Counted from the stretch's first letter, positions 51,599-61,025 are shown. The stretch is DNA of 64,000 nucleotides from Peteryoungia rhizophila (GCF_004912145.1 NZ_STGT01000004.1:186001-250000), one strand, 5' to 3'. Translations and numbers: made by a program. The notes: generated by a model not told the origin, from the sequence alone.

Positions 51599-52689
51599 TC
51601 CCGCACAACGCCAGTCAGGTCGTTCATGAGAGGCACTTGGATTCCTAGCCGGAATGAATTCCACGGACGCAGCTCGCTTAGAGCTTTTCTGCGTTAACCT
51701 GAAAGCAAAGGCTCGCGCCGTTGCCGACGCATTGTAATATGCCATTCGATATTCTGCCGATGCGCCCACGGGCCAAAACCGAGCCACAGAGTTCATGGTG
51801 ACTTTCTTCTCCAAGCATATGCAACCGCTGCCAATGTCCCGCATGGTCAACTGAGGCGCTGACGCATTTTTTCGAGCAGTCGTACGTGAGCGTGAGACAC
51901 TCACACGATGCTTGCCTCAGATGCAGTTGGAAGCGACTAGAGCCGATTGTTCATGCGTTGCAGACTAGGGCCCAAGATTGCGCGAACATGGAGTTTTTGA
52001 ACATGGCTCTGGTTTCGATGCAATCAGTCGGGTACGCGCGTTCGGGAACGGACGCGAAGCTGCGACCCTCGACAACTTAAGCTGCGCTCTGCAAAAGGAA
52101 AATCAACGACACTCCAGTGCCTCACCAAATCGCACGACCCCGCTGTTCACTCCTCGCGGCCGCCTCCACGCCCCCCCAAAAAATGAAGGCATCATCGTAT
52201 CCCGATGCCCAGCATCCGGCAGTCATTGCCGAATGCTGCGTAAGACCAGACCATGGGCCGAAGGCCGATGCTCATTGGGCGATCATGTTGCCCAACGTCT
52301 TTCATGAAGCGCTAATGGCGAAGCTGGTCCTTCCTGAGGGCAACTGGTGGAATCTTGTGCAGACACTGGGGTCGCGAGGGTTCCAGCGATGACGATCGCA
52401 AGCATCGCAAATCTGTTTTCATAGAGGTGTCCTTTCATGCCTCGGTTGACGGGAAGAAGTTACGTCGAGGCATTGATGGGAACTAGGCCGCCATTCCTGC
52501 GGGCGTTGGTTAGCATTCCTTGACAATATGAGCAGAATGAATTGGGCGAGAGGAAATTTCCGTTTATGCTTCAGGATATCTGTCGGCTCTGGCTTGCACA
52601 CGTCGAACGCGGCCTGTTTCAGCTGCACATATCTCCAGCAACACTAGCCACGTTGGGCAGAAAGTCGATAGAGCCAAGATAACAGCGGT
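51599..52689. other. Long gene-poor stretch with one secreted-protein remnant
   Basis: About 1.1 kb with no convincing intact gene. On the minus strand at 52283-52422 an AAAGGA site precedes ATGAAAACAG; with one base added the frame becomes a clear signal peptide (RFAMLAIVIAGTLATPVSAQ) and some 20 further codons before TGA 52283-52285, so it appears to be a frameshifted remnant of an exported protein. Elsewhere, open frames upstream of the peptidase gene and on the plus strand (51886-52392) show no motifs. Confidence 0.4.
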
Positions 52690-53301
52690 CTAGATTGCTT
52701 GAAGGCCTGCCACAAGGGCGTCCAACTGCCTTTGGATCTGTATCCGTGTAATGCGCCGTCTTGTAACGATCATGCCCCAATACAGAGATGCGGGTATCAT
52801 ATCCATTGCGAGGTCTCGGTCGATCCCGACCGGCAACTCGCCGCGGCCAATCGCCCGCTCAATCAAACTTGCTCCGCCGCGCCGACGCGATACGGATAAA
52901 TCCTTCAAAACTGGACCGAGCTCAGAGCCACGTGACGCTTCAGCATAAAGATCAGGTAGTATCTTACGCACGAGGCGATGACGAAGCGCGCGCCTTAGCA
53001 TCAGGAGGTAAGCTTCCAGGTCATTCCTCAGTGTGCCTTTGTCGGCGACATCCGTTAGGACCATGCCAAACTTTTGAACCGCGTCGGCGGCGAGAGCCAG
53101 CTTGGAAGGCCAGCGGCGATATATGGCCGCTTTGCCCGCTCCCGCACGTGCGGCTACCCGCTCCAAGCTTAACGCGGCATAGCCGTGAACGGCCCACTCC
53201 TCCAGAAATGCGCGCAGGAGAGAATCCGTTACTTCGTCACGCATCACGGCCGCTCCGCTCGGACGCCGCTTACTTTTTTCGTCGAGACGCTTGCGTTCCA
53301 T
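52690..53301 (-). CDS. TetR-family repressor
   Basis: The 203-residue protein has an N-terminal TetR helix-turn-helix (residues about 20-65: YAALSLERVAARAGAGKAAI then YRRWPSKLAL) and an all-helical C-terminal ligand domain. It is divergent from the SnoaL-like and NAD(P)-binding genes with only 58 bp between starts, and a perfect 16-bp palindrome in that gap is the obvious operator. It probably represses both itself and the two enzymes until an unknown small molecule binds. Confidence 0.87.
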   Translation of the reverse strand: MERKRLDEKSKRRPSGAAVMRDEVTDSLLRAFLEEWAVHGYAALSLERVAARAGAGKAAIYRRWPSKLALAADAVQKFGMVLTDVADKGTLRNDLEAYLLMLRRALRHRLVRKILPDLYAEASRGSELGPVLKDLSVSRRRGGASLIERAIGRGELPVGIDRDLAMDMIPASLYWGMIVTRRRITRIQIQRQLDALVAGLQAI

Positions 53302-53329
53302 TCATTTTACCCCATACTGGACGAAACGG

Positions 53330-53345
53330 TATCGTTCCAACGATA
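53330..53345. promoter_or_regulatory. Probable TetR operator
   Basis: TATCGTT-CC-AACGATA is a perfect inverted repeat in the 58-bp gap between the divergent TetR and SnoaL-like genes, ending 14 bases before the latter's ATG. Size and place fit a TetR-family operator. Confidence 0.65.
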
Positions 53346-53359
53346 TGGAGTAAATCGAA

Positions 53360-53800
53360 ATGTCCAAATCGATCGATCAGTTTGCCAGCCTATCGACTTT
53401 GTTGCGGCAAGCGCTGGGAGATACATTAGCGTCGGATGCGCAAACTCTTCTGGAGATGTGCGCAGAGGACGTGGTGTTCGAATTCCCATATCACCCACCC
53501 GGTTTCACGGAGCGTCTGGAAGGGCGGGCAGAACTTGAGGCCTATCTTCCGTCAGTGTCGAAGCTCATTTCAATCGAGTCTATGACGCTCAAGCACGCGT
53601 TCATTTCCGTAGGAGGTGACACTGCGGCCATCGAGTTCAGCTGCAAGGGTCATTCGCCGGACACTGGTGCCCGCTACAATCAGGACTATGTGTCAATCAT
53701 CGAGCTTAAAGACGGTCGAATTGGTCGCTATCGTGACTACTGGAACCCGCTTGTTGTTCTCTCTGCAATTGAGAGTGCGCCATCCGCGGACAAAGATTGA
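53360..53800 (+). CDS. SnoaL/NTF2-like protein
   Basis: The 146-residue product is a single NTF2-like (SnoaL-like) cone domain: LLRQALGDTLASDAQTLLEM, EDVVFEFPYHPPGFTERLEG, and a C-terminal YVSIIELKDGRIGRYRDYWN. Such proteins are isomerases, hydratases or ligand-binding partners of oxidoreductases. It is followed after 12 bases by an NmrA-type gene, and both are likely controlled by the divergent TetR. Catalytic residues could not be assigned. Confidence 0.8.
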   Translation: MSKSIDQFASLSTLLRQALGDTLASDAQTLLEMCAEDVVFEFPYHPPGFTERLEGRAELEAYLPSVSKLISIESMTLKHAFISVGGDTAAIEFSCKGHSPDTGARYNQDYVSIIELKDGRIGRYRDYWNPLVVLSAIESAPSADKD

Positions 53801-53812
53801 GAGGAGTCGGCC

Positions 53813-54664
53813 ATGTCAACTCAGATCCTCGTCATCGGCGGCAAGGGAAAAACAGGAAGACTTGTCACTCAAGAGCTTGCAACCAGAGGAGTAAGGGCGA
53901 AAATTACCACTCGGTCACCCTCCAGCCATCACGATGTCGCCTTTGACTGGCAAGACCCTCGTACAGCAGATGCAGCATTCGATGGCGTTGATGCTATCTA
54001 TATCGTTGCACCGACCAACAACAGCGATCATGGGACGCTCGTTCCTCCCATCCTTGATATCGCACGAAAGCGTGGCGTCCGGCGTTTCGTACTGCTAAGC
54101 GCGTCATCCCTTGAAGCGGGCGGACCGATGATGGGACAGATCCACTCCTATTTGCAAGACGAGGCTCCGGAATGGACAGTCTTGCGACCCACTTGGTTCA
54201 TGCAGAACTTCTCAGAACAGCAACATCTCGAGACCATCCGGCACGAGAACGCAATCTATTCCGCTACGGGCAGAGGTCGCGTTGGTTTCATCGACGCGGC
54301 TGATATCGCGAGGGCGGCTGTCAGCGCACTGTTGGCGGAAACGTCGTGGAACCGCGACTTCATTCTGACAGGACCAGAAACCCTCTCTTACGCGGATTTC
54401 GCCGAAAAGATCAGTGACGTGATTGGCCGAACCATCGAACACATCAATCTGACAATAACCGAACTGGCTGAGCGGTACGCAAGGGCTGGATTGGACGAAG
54501 CATATGCCAGTATCCTCGCAAAGATGGACGAGAGAATTAGCGAAGGCAGTGAGGATCGACTGAGCGACGGCGTGTTCGCTCTGACCGGCCGATCTCCCAA
54601 CACTGCAGCTGAATTCGCCCAGGAACATAAAGAGTCATGGGCTAGCCCAGCCCATCACTGGTAA
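53813..54664 (+). CDS. NmrA-like NAD(P)-binding protein
   Basis: The 283-residue protein starts MSTQILVIGGKGKTGRLVTQ, the atypical-SDR (NmrA/HSCARG) Gly-rich loop, followed by DAAFDGVDAIYIVAPTNN, VRRFVLLSASS, WTVLRPTWFMQNF and FILTGPETLSYADFAEKISD. It lacks the classical Tyr-xxx-Lys active site, so it may sense NADP(H) ratio or act as a quinone reductase of the QorB type. An AGAGGAG site precedes ATG 53813. Operon partner of the SnoaL-like gene. Confidence 0.85.
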   Translation: MSTQILVIGGKGKTGRLVTQELATRGVRAKITTRSPSSHHDVAFDWQDPRTADAAFDGVDAIYIVAPTNNSDHGTLVPPILDIARKRGVRRFVLLSASSLEAGGPMMGQIHSYLQDEAPEWTVLRPTWFMQNFSEQQHLETIRHENAIYSATGRGRVGFIDAADIARAAVSALLAETSWNRDFILTGPETLSYADFAEKISDVIGRTIEHINLTITELAERYARAGLDEAYASILAKMDERISEGSEDRLSDGVFALTGRSPNTAAEFAQEHKESWASPAHHW

Positions 54665-54917
54665 CGGCAGTTATTGGTACTTTCCAGTGGCTCTCTCTAA
54701 GAGGTAACAACCGGCTGCCAACTTAGGCAGGCGGATGCCTGTTAAACGAGGACTTCGCTTCTTGAATAGGCTTCGGCATTGAAACGATCCTCGATCTGAT
54801 CTGGCAACGCGAATGCACAGGGCTGCCTTGAAGGGAAAGTCAGGGCACTCCCGGTTTAGGCTTCGGAATTTGGAGAGAGCAGATATTGACGAGCCTACAC
54901 AGGCGGGGCCAGTAGCG

Positions 54918-55496
54918 ATGAATACGAGAACAGAATCCTATGGGAGGCGGGAAATCACACGGACTGACTATGAAATCGCTGTACACGTACTCGGTATCAT
55001 CGATGCACTGGCGGTTTATGATCCGCATGTAGCGGGAACACCGCCTCTGGATATCCATACCGAGGCCAGTGACATCGACATTCTATTCAGCACGCTGGAC
55101 CCTAGTGGCTTCGTCGCCGACGTCTGGCGGCTCTACGCCCATATGAGCGGATTTCGCATTTGGCAATGGACTTCAAAGGACCGCCCCGTAGTCGCTACGT
55201 TCCGTGCATATGGCTGGGATTTCGAACTGTTCGCTAGCTCACTGCCCGTCGCACAACAGTTCGGATGGCGTCATTTCGAGATTGAACGACGGTTGCTTTC
55301 GCTAGGAGGTAGTGGCTTCAAAAGGGCCATCCAAACGCTACGTCAGGATGGTTTGAAGACAGAGCCAGCCTTTTGGGCAGCACTAAAGTTGGAGGGTGAC
55401 GCGTACCTTGGTCTACTTTCCCTGGAGCAAGCAACAGACGATGAGCTTCGCGCCCAGCTTGGCTCTGCCGGCTTCGATCAAACAATTTCTGGATGA
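54918..55496 (+). CDS. DUF4269 nucleotidyltransferase-like protein
   Basis: The 192-residue protein matches DUF4269: an N-terminal helix, GTPPLDIHTEASDIDILFST with the paired Asp of a nucleotidyltransferase fold, WDFELFASSLPVAQQFGWRH, and the C-terminal LRQDGLKTEPAFWAALKLEG motif. Its substrate is unknown. ATG 54918 is chosen as the start of homology; the frame extends to 54813 without a ribosome site. Isolated gene; flanks 54665-54917 and 55497-55630 hold nothing recognised. Confidence 0.75.
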   Translation: MNTRTESYGRREITRTDYEIAVHVLGIIDALAVYDPHVAGTPPLDIHTEASDIDILFSTLDPSGFVADVWRLYAHMSGFRIWQWTSKDRPVVATFRAYGWDFELFASSLPVAQQFGWRHFEIERRLLSLGGSGFKRAIQTLRQDGLKTEPAFWAALKLEGDAYLGLLSLEQATDDELRAQLGSAGFDQTISG

Positions 55497-55630
55497 CATA
55501 GCGGAGATCTCTTCTGCAAATAACTTCGGCTATCGCTTGCGGCGCTGGGCAATGGATGACAGCGACCTTCCTCCAAGGTCGAAACCGCGTCGAATAGGGT
55601 ACCAAAATCTGCTTCTAGCGTCACCGAAAC

Positions 55631-57685
55631 CTAGACATCGATTTGCAGGTCCCCAACTTCTGAAGGTACCGAGCAGCAAATCAGGGCCTCACGCTCCTCT
55701 ACCGGATAGCTTGGCTCGAACAGATAACTCACCTCACCCCTAACGACTTTGGCCCTACACTCGCCGCAGCTGCCAGCGCGACAACTGTAAGATGGCGAAA
55801 GGCCGCTTTGTTCTGCCAGTTCCAGCAGAGTGCCACTTTCCGGCGTCCAAGACGCCTCCTTGGCAGAGAGCGTGAAGACGACCTTTGTGACCTCTCTCGC
55901 GGGAGCCCGACCCGGACGTTTTTCGGTCTCGCTGTTCGCCTTATCGCGCCTCAGTGCCGATGGTCCGAATGCTTCCGCATGGATGCGCTCATCGTTGATC
56001 TGCAACGCACGCAGCCCGGCATGCAAAGACTGCATGAACGCTGGCGGACCACAGAGGTAGAAATCGTAGTCGCCGAACGGCAGATGCGCCTTGAGCAGAT
56101 CGACATCGATGCGTCCTACGGCATCATACTTCCCCCTAACCTGCACATCTGGCGCGCTCAAGACGCGGACTTGCCGAACGCTGCCTTCACCGCGATCAAC
56201 CAAGTCCGCGATCTCGTGGTCGAACGCGCGCTCGGAAGCCGTGCGAGAAGACCGGAAAAGCCATAGCGGTCTGCGGTAGCCAGTGCGGGCACCTACACTC
56301 ACGACATGCTGCATCATTGACAGCATCGGCGTAATACCAATGCCAGCAGACAGCAGGACAGCCGGACGACGGCGCTCCATCGGATCGATGAAAAATCCAC
56401 CTCCAGGCGCCAGTGCCTCAATCTCGTCTCCGGGCTGGAGATTATGCAGCAGCTGCGAGCCCTTGCCATCCCGCTTGACGCTGAGCCGATAGAATTCTTC
56501 AGATGGTGCGCTTGATATCGTGAAGCTGCGCCGGACAAAGCTATCTTGGTCGGCAATCCGGATTGGAAGATGCTGGCCGGCCTTATGCGGGATCAGCACC
56601 TTTCCGTCGGCAGGGCTGAGATGGATCGACTTTATGGTCTCGCTTTCGACAACAACCTTGTCGACGTTCAGGCGTCGCCAAGTTCTGGCTCCGCGTGCAG
56701 CTTCCATGCGCTGTTCCGCTTCCGTCCAGGTTCCTGTGATCAAGCTGTCAGGTGAAAATCCATCTTCTGCAAATGTCCAGCGCAGCGGCAACACATCGCG
56801 CCGCCACACGACCTTCTCCGGAAAGACCCGCCAAATGCGCTCAGCACCTTCAAACCCCGCAATTTCAGGGGAATCCAATATGATCTCGACCTTGCCGCTG
56901 ACCTGCAGCAAGCCGCCCGTCTCGTGATCGATGAATAGTAGTCCAGCGCGTGGGTTGATGACAAAGTTGCCAAGTGTGTTGAAAAACAGGTTGCCGTTGA
57001 AATCCGGCACAGTCAGCGCTCCATCTGCATCAATGTGCACGAAACCGGACCGACCACCACGATGCGATACATCCACCTGGCGTTTCTGTTCGCCCCGGTC
57101 TGCATAGGATGCAACGAAGAACGTGTCCGCGTTTGCGATCAGCCGCCGGGCCTCGTCATTCAGCGCGTCTGAGATGATCGCTTGCGTAGACGTACTCACT
57201 GCCGGATCTCGAACGAACTCGAAGTTACGGCTCTGGACATAGCGCGGACAGTTGCCGAAGCTCTGCGCGACAGTGACCTCGAAGCACCTGTCGCTCTCAC
57301 GCTTTATCGTGCCGTTCAGGCGGTTCCGGCGCCGAGTGATGAGATCGACACCAACCAGAGCGATGGGATCCCCCTGTTCCATGCCACGCTCGGCTGGGTC
57401 ACTCCAATCGCGCGCAGTCTCAATTTCAAGTGTAAGGGCATCGGGAGAACGCAGGAATCCTGGCTGCCCGGCGCGGATGGTTGCCCAAGGCAGACCCTCC
57501 GGATCGACCGCCCCGATCGCGATAAAAGGCAAAAGGGGAAAGAACTCACGATGCTGTTCTAGGAGGAAGGGCCGCAGCACTCTGCGACCGACGACGTCCA
57601 TCTGATCGACAACACCGATGCTCCGCTGCAATTCGAGTTCACCTTCATGCCAAGGCGACGCAACGCGTTCCGCACCTTTTGACAT
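55631..57685 (-). CDS. PNPOx-like / ferredoxin reductase / [2Fe-2S] ferredoxin fusion
   Basis: This protein of about 684 residues is a three-part redox fusion: a pyridoxamine-phosphate-oxidase-like FMN domain (about residues 40-320; FPLLPFIAIGAVDPEGLPWA, FNGNLFFNTLGNF), a ferredoxin-NADP reductase domain (about 335-580; RRSFTISSAPS for FAD, LLSAGIGITPMLSMM for NAD(P), YLCGPPAFM), and a plant-type ferredoxin (about 600-684; CRAGSCGECRAKVV with a later Cys in ALICCSV). Electrons should pass from NAD(P)H through flavin to the iron-sulphur cluster. ATG 57683-57685 follows a strong GGAGGTGA site. It precedes nothing on its strand; the GST gene is 45 bases upstream. Confidence 0.85.
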   Translation of the reverse strand: MSKGAERVASPWHEGELELQRSIGVVDQMDVVGRRVLRPFLLEQHREFFPLLPFIAIGAVDPEGLPWATIRAGQPGFLRSPDALTLEIETARDWSDPAERGMEQGDPIALVGVDLITRRRNRLNGTIKRESDRCFEVTVAQSFGNCPRYVQSRNFEFVRDPAVSTSTQAIISDALNDEARRLIANADTFFVASYADRGEQKRQVDVSHRGGRSGFVHIDADGALTVPDFNGNLFFNTLGNFVINPRAGLLFIDHETGGLLQVSGKVEIILDSPEIAGFEGAERIWRVFPEKVVWRRDVLPLRWTFAEDGFSPDSLITGTWTEAEQRMEAARGARTWRRLNVDKVVVESETIKSIHLSPADGKVLIPHKAGQHLPIRIADQDSFVRRSFTISSAPSEEFYRLSVKRDGKGSQLLHNLQPGDEIEALAPGGGFFIDPMERRRPAVLLSAGIGITPMLSMMQHVVSVGARTGYRRPLWLFRSSRTASERAFDHEIADLVDRGEGSVRQVRVLSAPDVQVRGKYDAVGRIDVDLLKAHLPFGDYDFYLCGPPAFMQSLHAGLRALQINDERIHAEAFGPSALRRDKANSETEKRPGRAPAREVTKVVFTLSAKEASWTPESGTLLELAEQSGLSPSYSCRAGSCGECRAKVVRGEVSYLFEPSYPVEEREALICCSVPSEVGDLQIDV

Positions 57686-57730
57686 TGTCACCTCCATGGG
57701 AATGGCGGTCATACCGCCTTCGCGTCGTTT

Positions 57731-58342
57731 TCAGGCCCTCAAGCCTGCGACAGTCTTGGGAAATTCCACGAAACCGGGAAGCGCCTCAATCCGAGCCAGC
57801 CACTGGCGAACATTCGCGTAGGGCATCAGGTCCACGTTTCCTTCCGGCGCCCCAACGATATAGCTGTAGAGCGCCACGTCAGCGATTGTTGGCTTCTCGC
57901 CAATGATGAAGGAATGCTGCTCAAGCGTCTGTTCGATCAGTTTCAGAATGCGATGTGCCCGCGCAATCACTTCCTCAGCGCGAAAATCGGCGCCGAACAC
58001 GGTGATCAATCTCGCGGCACAGGGCCCGTAAGCAATCTCTCCGGCAGCCACCGAAAGCCATTTCTGGATCCTGGCAACAGTTCCCAGATCGTCCGGCAAC
58101 CAATCTTTGCGGCCGAGTTTCATCGCGAGATAGACGAGGATTGCGTTGGAATCATTCACCACAAACCCGCCGTCATCGAGCACGGGTACCTGACCGAACG
58201 GGTTCAGCTTCAGGTATTCCGGGGTGCGGTGCTCACCGTTAGCAAGATCCACCTCGATGAGCTCAGCCTTCTGACCAAGCAGTGAGAGGAAGAGGACAGC
58301 TCGATGGGCGTGGCCCGAAAGCGGCAGGTAGTAAAGCTTCAT
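57731..58342 (-). CDS. Glutathione S-transferase
   Basis: The 203-residue protein has the thioredoxin-like N-terminal domain ([40 protein letters not shown], where VP is the conserved cis-proline and DSN replaces ESxAI) and an all-helical C-terminal domain ([20 protein letters not shown]). It conjugates or isomerises electrophiles with glutathione. CAGGAG precedes ATG 58340-58342. It is 45 bases upstream of the redox fusion gene, probably in one operon, and divergent from a LysR gene that likely controls both. Confidence 0.87.
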   Translation of the reverse strand: MKLYYLPLSGHAHRAVLFLSLLGQKAELIEVDLANGEHRTPEYLKLNPFGQVPVLDDGGFVVNDSNAILVYLAMKLGRKDWLPDDLGTVARIQKWLSVAAGEIAYGPCAARLITVFGADFRAEEVIARAHRILKLIEQTLEQHSFIIGEKPTIADVALYSYIVGAPEGNVDLMPYANVRQWLARIEALPGFVEFPKTVAGLRA

Positions 58343-58457
58343 CTCAGAACTCCTGGTTTCAACATTTGGCTAAAGCTGAACACCACCCTATTGGCTCCCA
58401 CAAAATTGCAGTAGACAAGGTTTGCGATAGTCAACCTCTCACTTTCCGGAAGGCAGC

Positions 58458-59351
58458 ATGGATCGTATCGACGCAATGCGTGTCTTTATCAAAGTCGTCG
58501 AGACAGGCAGTCTGTCGGCTGCGGCCAGAGCTCTTCACTCGCCGTTGCCAACCGTCAGCCGCAAGATTTCCGATCTCGAGAAGCTGCTGGGAGCGGCACT
58601 GATGATGAGAACGAACCGTAACGTTGCTCTAACGGATGCGGGGCGGCACTACTTCAGCGCGGCTCGGGATATTCTGGAGCGTGTCGAAGAGGCTGAGCGA
58701 CAGGCTTCAGGGGAATATCTCACCCCTAAAGGCGATCTGAACGTAACCGCTCCGATCGTCTTTGGCAGATTGCACGTGCTCCCCGTGATTATCGATTTTC
58801 TGAAGGCCTTTCCCGAGATCAATCTGAGGCTGGGCCTTAACGATCGGAACAACAACTTGGCGGAGGACAATATCGACGCCGCTTTACGTATTGGCGAGCT
58901 TGCGGATTCAAGCTTGATGGCGCTCCGTCTCGGACTGGTGAGAAACACCGTCTACGCCAGCCCAGAGTATTTGAACAAACATCCCGCGCCCATCCGGCCA
59001 GGTGACCTTAATGCCCATCAATGTATCGCTTTTGAAGGCGTGCAATCATCGAATGCGTGGATGTTTCGGGATGGGAAGAAGACCCTTACGATAGCAATCA
59101 ACCCACGCTTAAAGTTGAACACCGCTGAAGCCGCGGTTGACGCAGCGGTTTCTGGCCTGGGGCTAACACGGGTTATGTCCTATCAAGCCAGGAGCATGGT
59201 TGAGCAAGGACTTCTAGAGCCTGTCTTGGAACAGTTTGAACTGCCGGCGTCACCTGTGCAGTTGCTGTACCTGCCAAACGCCATTCTGCCACTCAAGCTC
59301 CGAGCCTTCTTAGATTTCGCCGCGCCCAGGCTGCGCGCAGCGCTTAGATGA
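58458..59351 (+). CDS. LysR-family transcriptional regulator
   Basis: The 297-residue protein starts MDRIDAMRVFIKVVETGSLS with the LysR helix-turn-helix (AAARALHSPLPTVSRKISDL), then an effector-binding domain (LNVTAPIVFGRLHVLPVIID, DAALRIGELADSSLMALRL). It is intact and divergent from the GST gene across 115 bp, the standard arrangement for a LysR activator and its target. Confidence 0.9.
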   Translation: MDRIDAMRVFIKVVETGSLSAAARALHSPLPTVSRKISDLEKLLGAALMMRTNRNVALTDAGRHYFSAARDILERVEEAERQASGEYLTPKGDLNVTAPIVFGRLHVLPVIIDFLKAFPEINLRLGLNDRNNNLAEDNIDAALRIGELADSSLMALRLGLVRNTVYASPEYLNKHPAPIRPGDLNAHQCIAFEGVQSSNAWMFRDGKKTLTIAINPRLKLNTAEAAVDAAVSGLGLTRVMSYQARSMVEQGLLEPVLEQFELPASPVQLLYLPNAILPLKLRAFLDFAAPRLRAALR

Positions 59352-59368
59352 CGCCGGCGCCTTCATGT

Positions 59369-59998
59369 CTACGAGGACTTCACCGCCCCATGCCGCATGC
59401 CATCAAGGAGCAGCATGACCATGCGTTCAATATGCGCGGCGCCATCCTCTCCTGATGCCACGGCGAGGTTTCCAATGCCGCGCAGCAGATCGTAGGGCGA
59501 GACGTCAGAACGAACTTCACCCGCATGGGCTGCGGCATCCAGCAACATGGATAGTGCTGGCTCAAACCGACTGCGGAAATAGTCCGGCAAGGTGGCAAAA
59601 GCCGCATCGCCGGAATGGAGTGCGGCTGCCAATCCCTGCTTGGTGGCCAGGAAACGCGTATAGAGCATCAGCCAAGCCGCCATTGCGTCAGCTGGCGAAC
59701 GCTCGGAGGCAAGTGTTGCCGCTGCATCGGCACACGCATCGACTTCGCGGCGAAAGACCGCGGCGACAAGATCTGCTCGGGTTGGGAAACGGCGATACAG
59801 TGTACCAAGTCCAACACTCGCTTGCGCCGCGATCTCCCGGATCGGAGCATCTACTCCCGAACGGGCGAAGACGATCTTGGCCGCTTCCAGAACTGCTTCC
59901 TCGTTTTTGCGGGCGTCTGCGCGCATTCGTGGTACGGAGGTTGCATTTTTACCCCTTACAACAGAGCCAGGATCGATAACTTCGTCAGATTGAGGCAC
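59369..59998 (-). CDS. TetR-family repressor
   Basis: The 209-residue protein has a TetR helix-turn-helix (AAKIVFARSGVDAPIREIAA, QASVGLGTLYRRFPTRADLV) and a TetR C-terminal domain of about 110 residues. The first homologous methionine is MRADARKNEEAVL at 59924-59926; a GTG at 59996-59998 gives a 24-residue extension. It is divergent from a hydrolase-SDR pair, and two near-identical palindromes in the gap are probable operators. Confidence 0.87.
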   Translation of the reverse strand: MPQSDEVIDPGSVVRGKNATSVPRMRADARKNEEAVLEAAKIVFARSGVDAPIREIAAQASVGLGTLYRRFPTRADLVAAVFRREVDACADAAATLASERSPADAMAAWLMLYTRFLATKQGLAAALHSGDAAFATLPDYFRSRFEPALSMLLDAAAHAGEVRSDVSPYDLLRGIGNLAVASGEDGAAHIERMVMLLLDGMRHGAVKSS

Positions 59999-60022
59999 GG
60001 CCAGTCACACCCACTTGATATC

Positions 60023-60037
60023 CGGATCATTGTTCCG
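60023..60037. promoter_or_regulatory. Probable TetR operator, imperfect half of a pair
   Basis: CGGATCATTGTTCCG is an inverted repeat with one mismatch; it differs by one base from the perfect copy at 60050-60064. Centres are 27 bases apart, about two and a half helical turns. It lies between the divergent TetR and hydrolase genes. Confidence 0.65.
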
Positions 60038-60049
60038 TATAGACTTAAT

Positions 60050-60064
60050 CGGATCATTGATCCG
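60050..60064. promoter_or_regulatory. Probable TetR operator, perfect palindrome
   Basis: CGGATCA-T-TGATCCG is a perfect 15-bp palindrome 25 bases before the hydrolase ATG, followed by a T run. The location would block transcription of the hydrolase-SDR pair when bound. Confidence 0.7.
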
Positions 60065-60089
60065 TTTTTTTTGAGAGGTTCTACGTACC

Positions 60090-61025
60090 ATGTCTAGCCC
60101 CCTCCATGAAGTCACCAGAGATTACAGCATATCCCCCGTTATCTCGATCGCACCAATTAATCTGCCATCGCCCACCCGGGGTATCGATCTCCATATTCGA
60201 GTTTCTGCACCCGCTACCGGCGATAGACTACCCATCATCCTTTTCTCCCACGGCAACGGCCAGTCGCTTCATGCTTATGGTCCCCTCGTTGAATACTGGG
60301 CGGCCCATGGATTTGTCGTGATCCAGCCGACCCATCTGGATTCGCGTGTGCTCGCCCTTTCCCCGGACGATCCGCGCCGTCCAGATTTCTGGCGCTGTCG
60401 CGAGCAAGACCTCGCGACCATTTTAGACGGACTTGACCATATCGAGGGCAAAGCGCCAATCATTCGTGGCCGGCTGGATCGCTCGCGTATCGCAGTCGCC
60501 GGACATTCATGGGGCGCACAGTCAGCCAGTACCTTTCTCGGTGCGCGCCATCCTGACCCTATCGACGGCTCGGTGATCAATCGCAAAGATGACCGAGTGA
60601 AGGCAGGTGTCTTGCTGGCCGTGCCGGGCAGCGGCCGAGACCTGACCGAGCACGCAGCCCGCACATATCCGTTCCTGTATCCTGACTATTCAACCATGAC
60701 CGCCCCTGCCCTTGTCGTCGCGGGCGATCATGACCAAGGCGGACTGACCGTGCGCGGTCCAGACTGGTGGCGTGACGCTTATGATCTCAGCCCCTCGCCG
60801 AAGGCGCTCTTCACGGCATTCGGCGGCGAGCATGCGCTTGGCGGCATACCGGGATACGAGGCGCGGGAGACGACGGACGAGCGCCCGCGGCGTGTCGCTG
60901 CCATCCAGCACCTTTCAACCGCCTTCCTGCGGAGTGGGCTCTATCCCGGAAATCCAGCATTCGCCGAAGCGATCGCCAAGCTGGCGGCGGAAACGACACC
61001 GGAAGGAAGGCTCGAAACGAAGTAG
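60090..61025 (+). CDS. Alpha/beta hydrolase (PAF-acetylhydrolase/chlorophyllase-like)
   Basis: The 311-residue protein has the oxyanion segment LPIILFSHGNGQSLHAYGPL, the nucleophile elbow GHSWGAQS (Ser near residue 138), an acid in VVAGDHDQGG and a likely histidine in GGEHALGG. No signal peptide is evident. The family cleaves esters and dienelactone-type bonds; substrate unknown. It starts 25 bases after the second palindromic operator and is followed after 81 bp by an SDR gene. Confidence 0.83.
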   Translation: MSSPLHEVTRDYSISPVISIAPINLPSPTRGIDLHIRVSAPATGDRLPIILFSHGNGQSLHAYGPLVEYWAAHGFVVIQPTHLDSRVLALSPDDPRRPDFWRCREQDLATILDGLDHIEGKAPIIRGRLDRSRIAVAGHSWGAQSASTFLGARHPDPIDGSVINRKDDRVKAGVLLAVPGSGRDLTEHAARTYPFLYPDYSTMTAPALVVAGDHDQGGLTVRGPDWWRDAYDLSPSPKALFTAFGGEHALGGIPGYEARETTDERPRRVAAIQHLSTAFLRSGLYPGNPAFAEAIAKLAAETTPEGRLETK

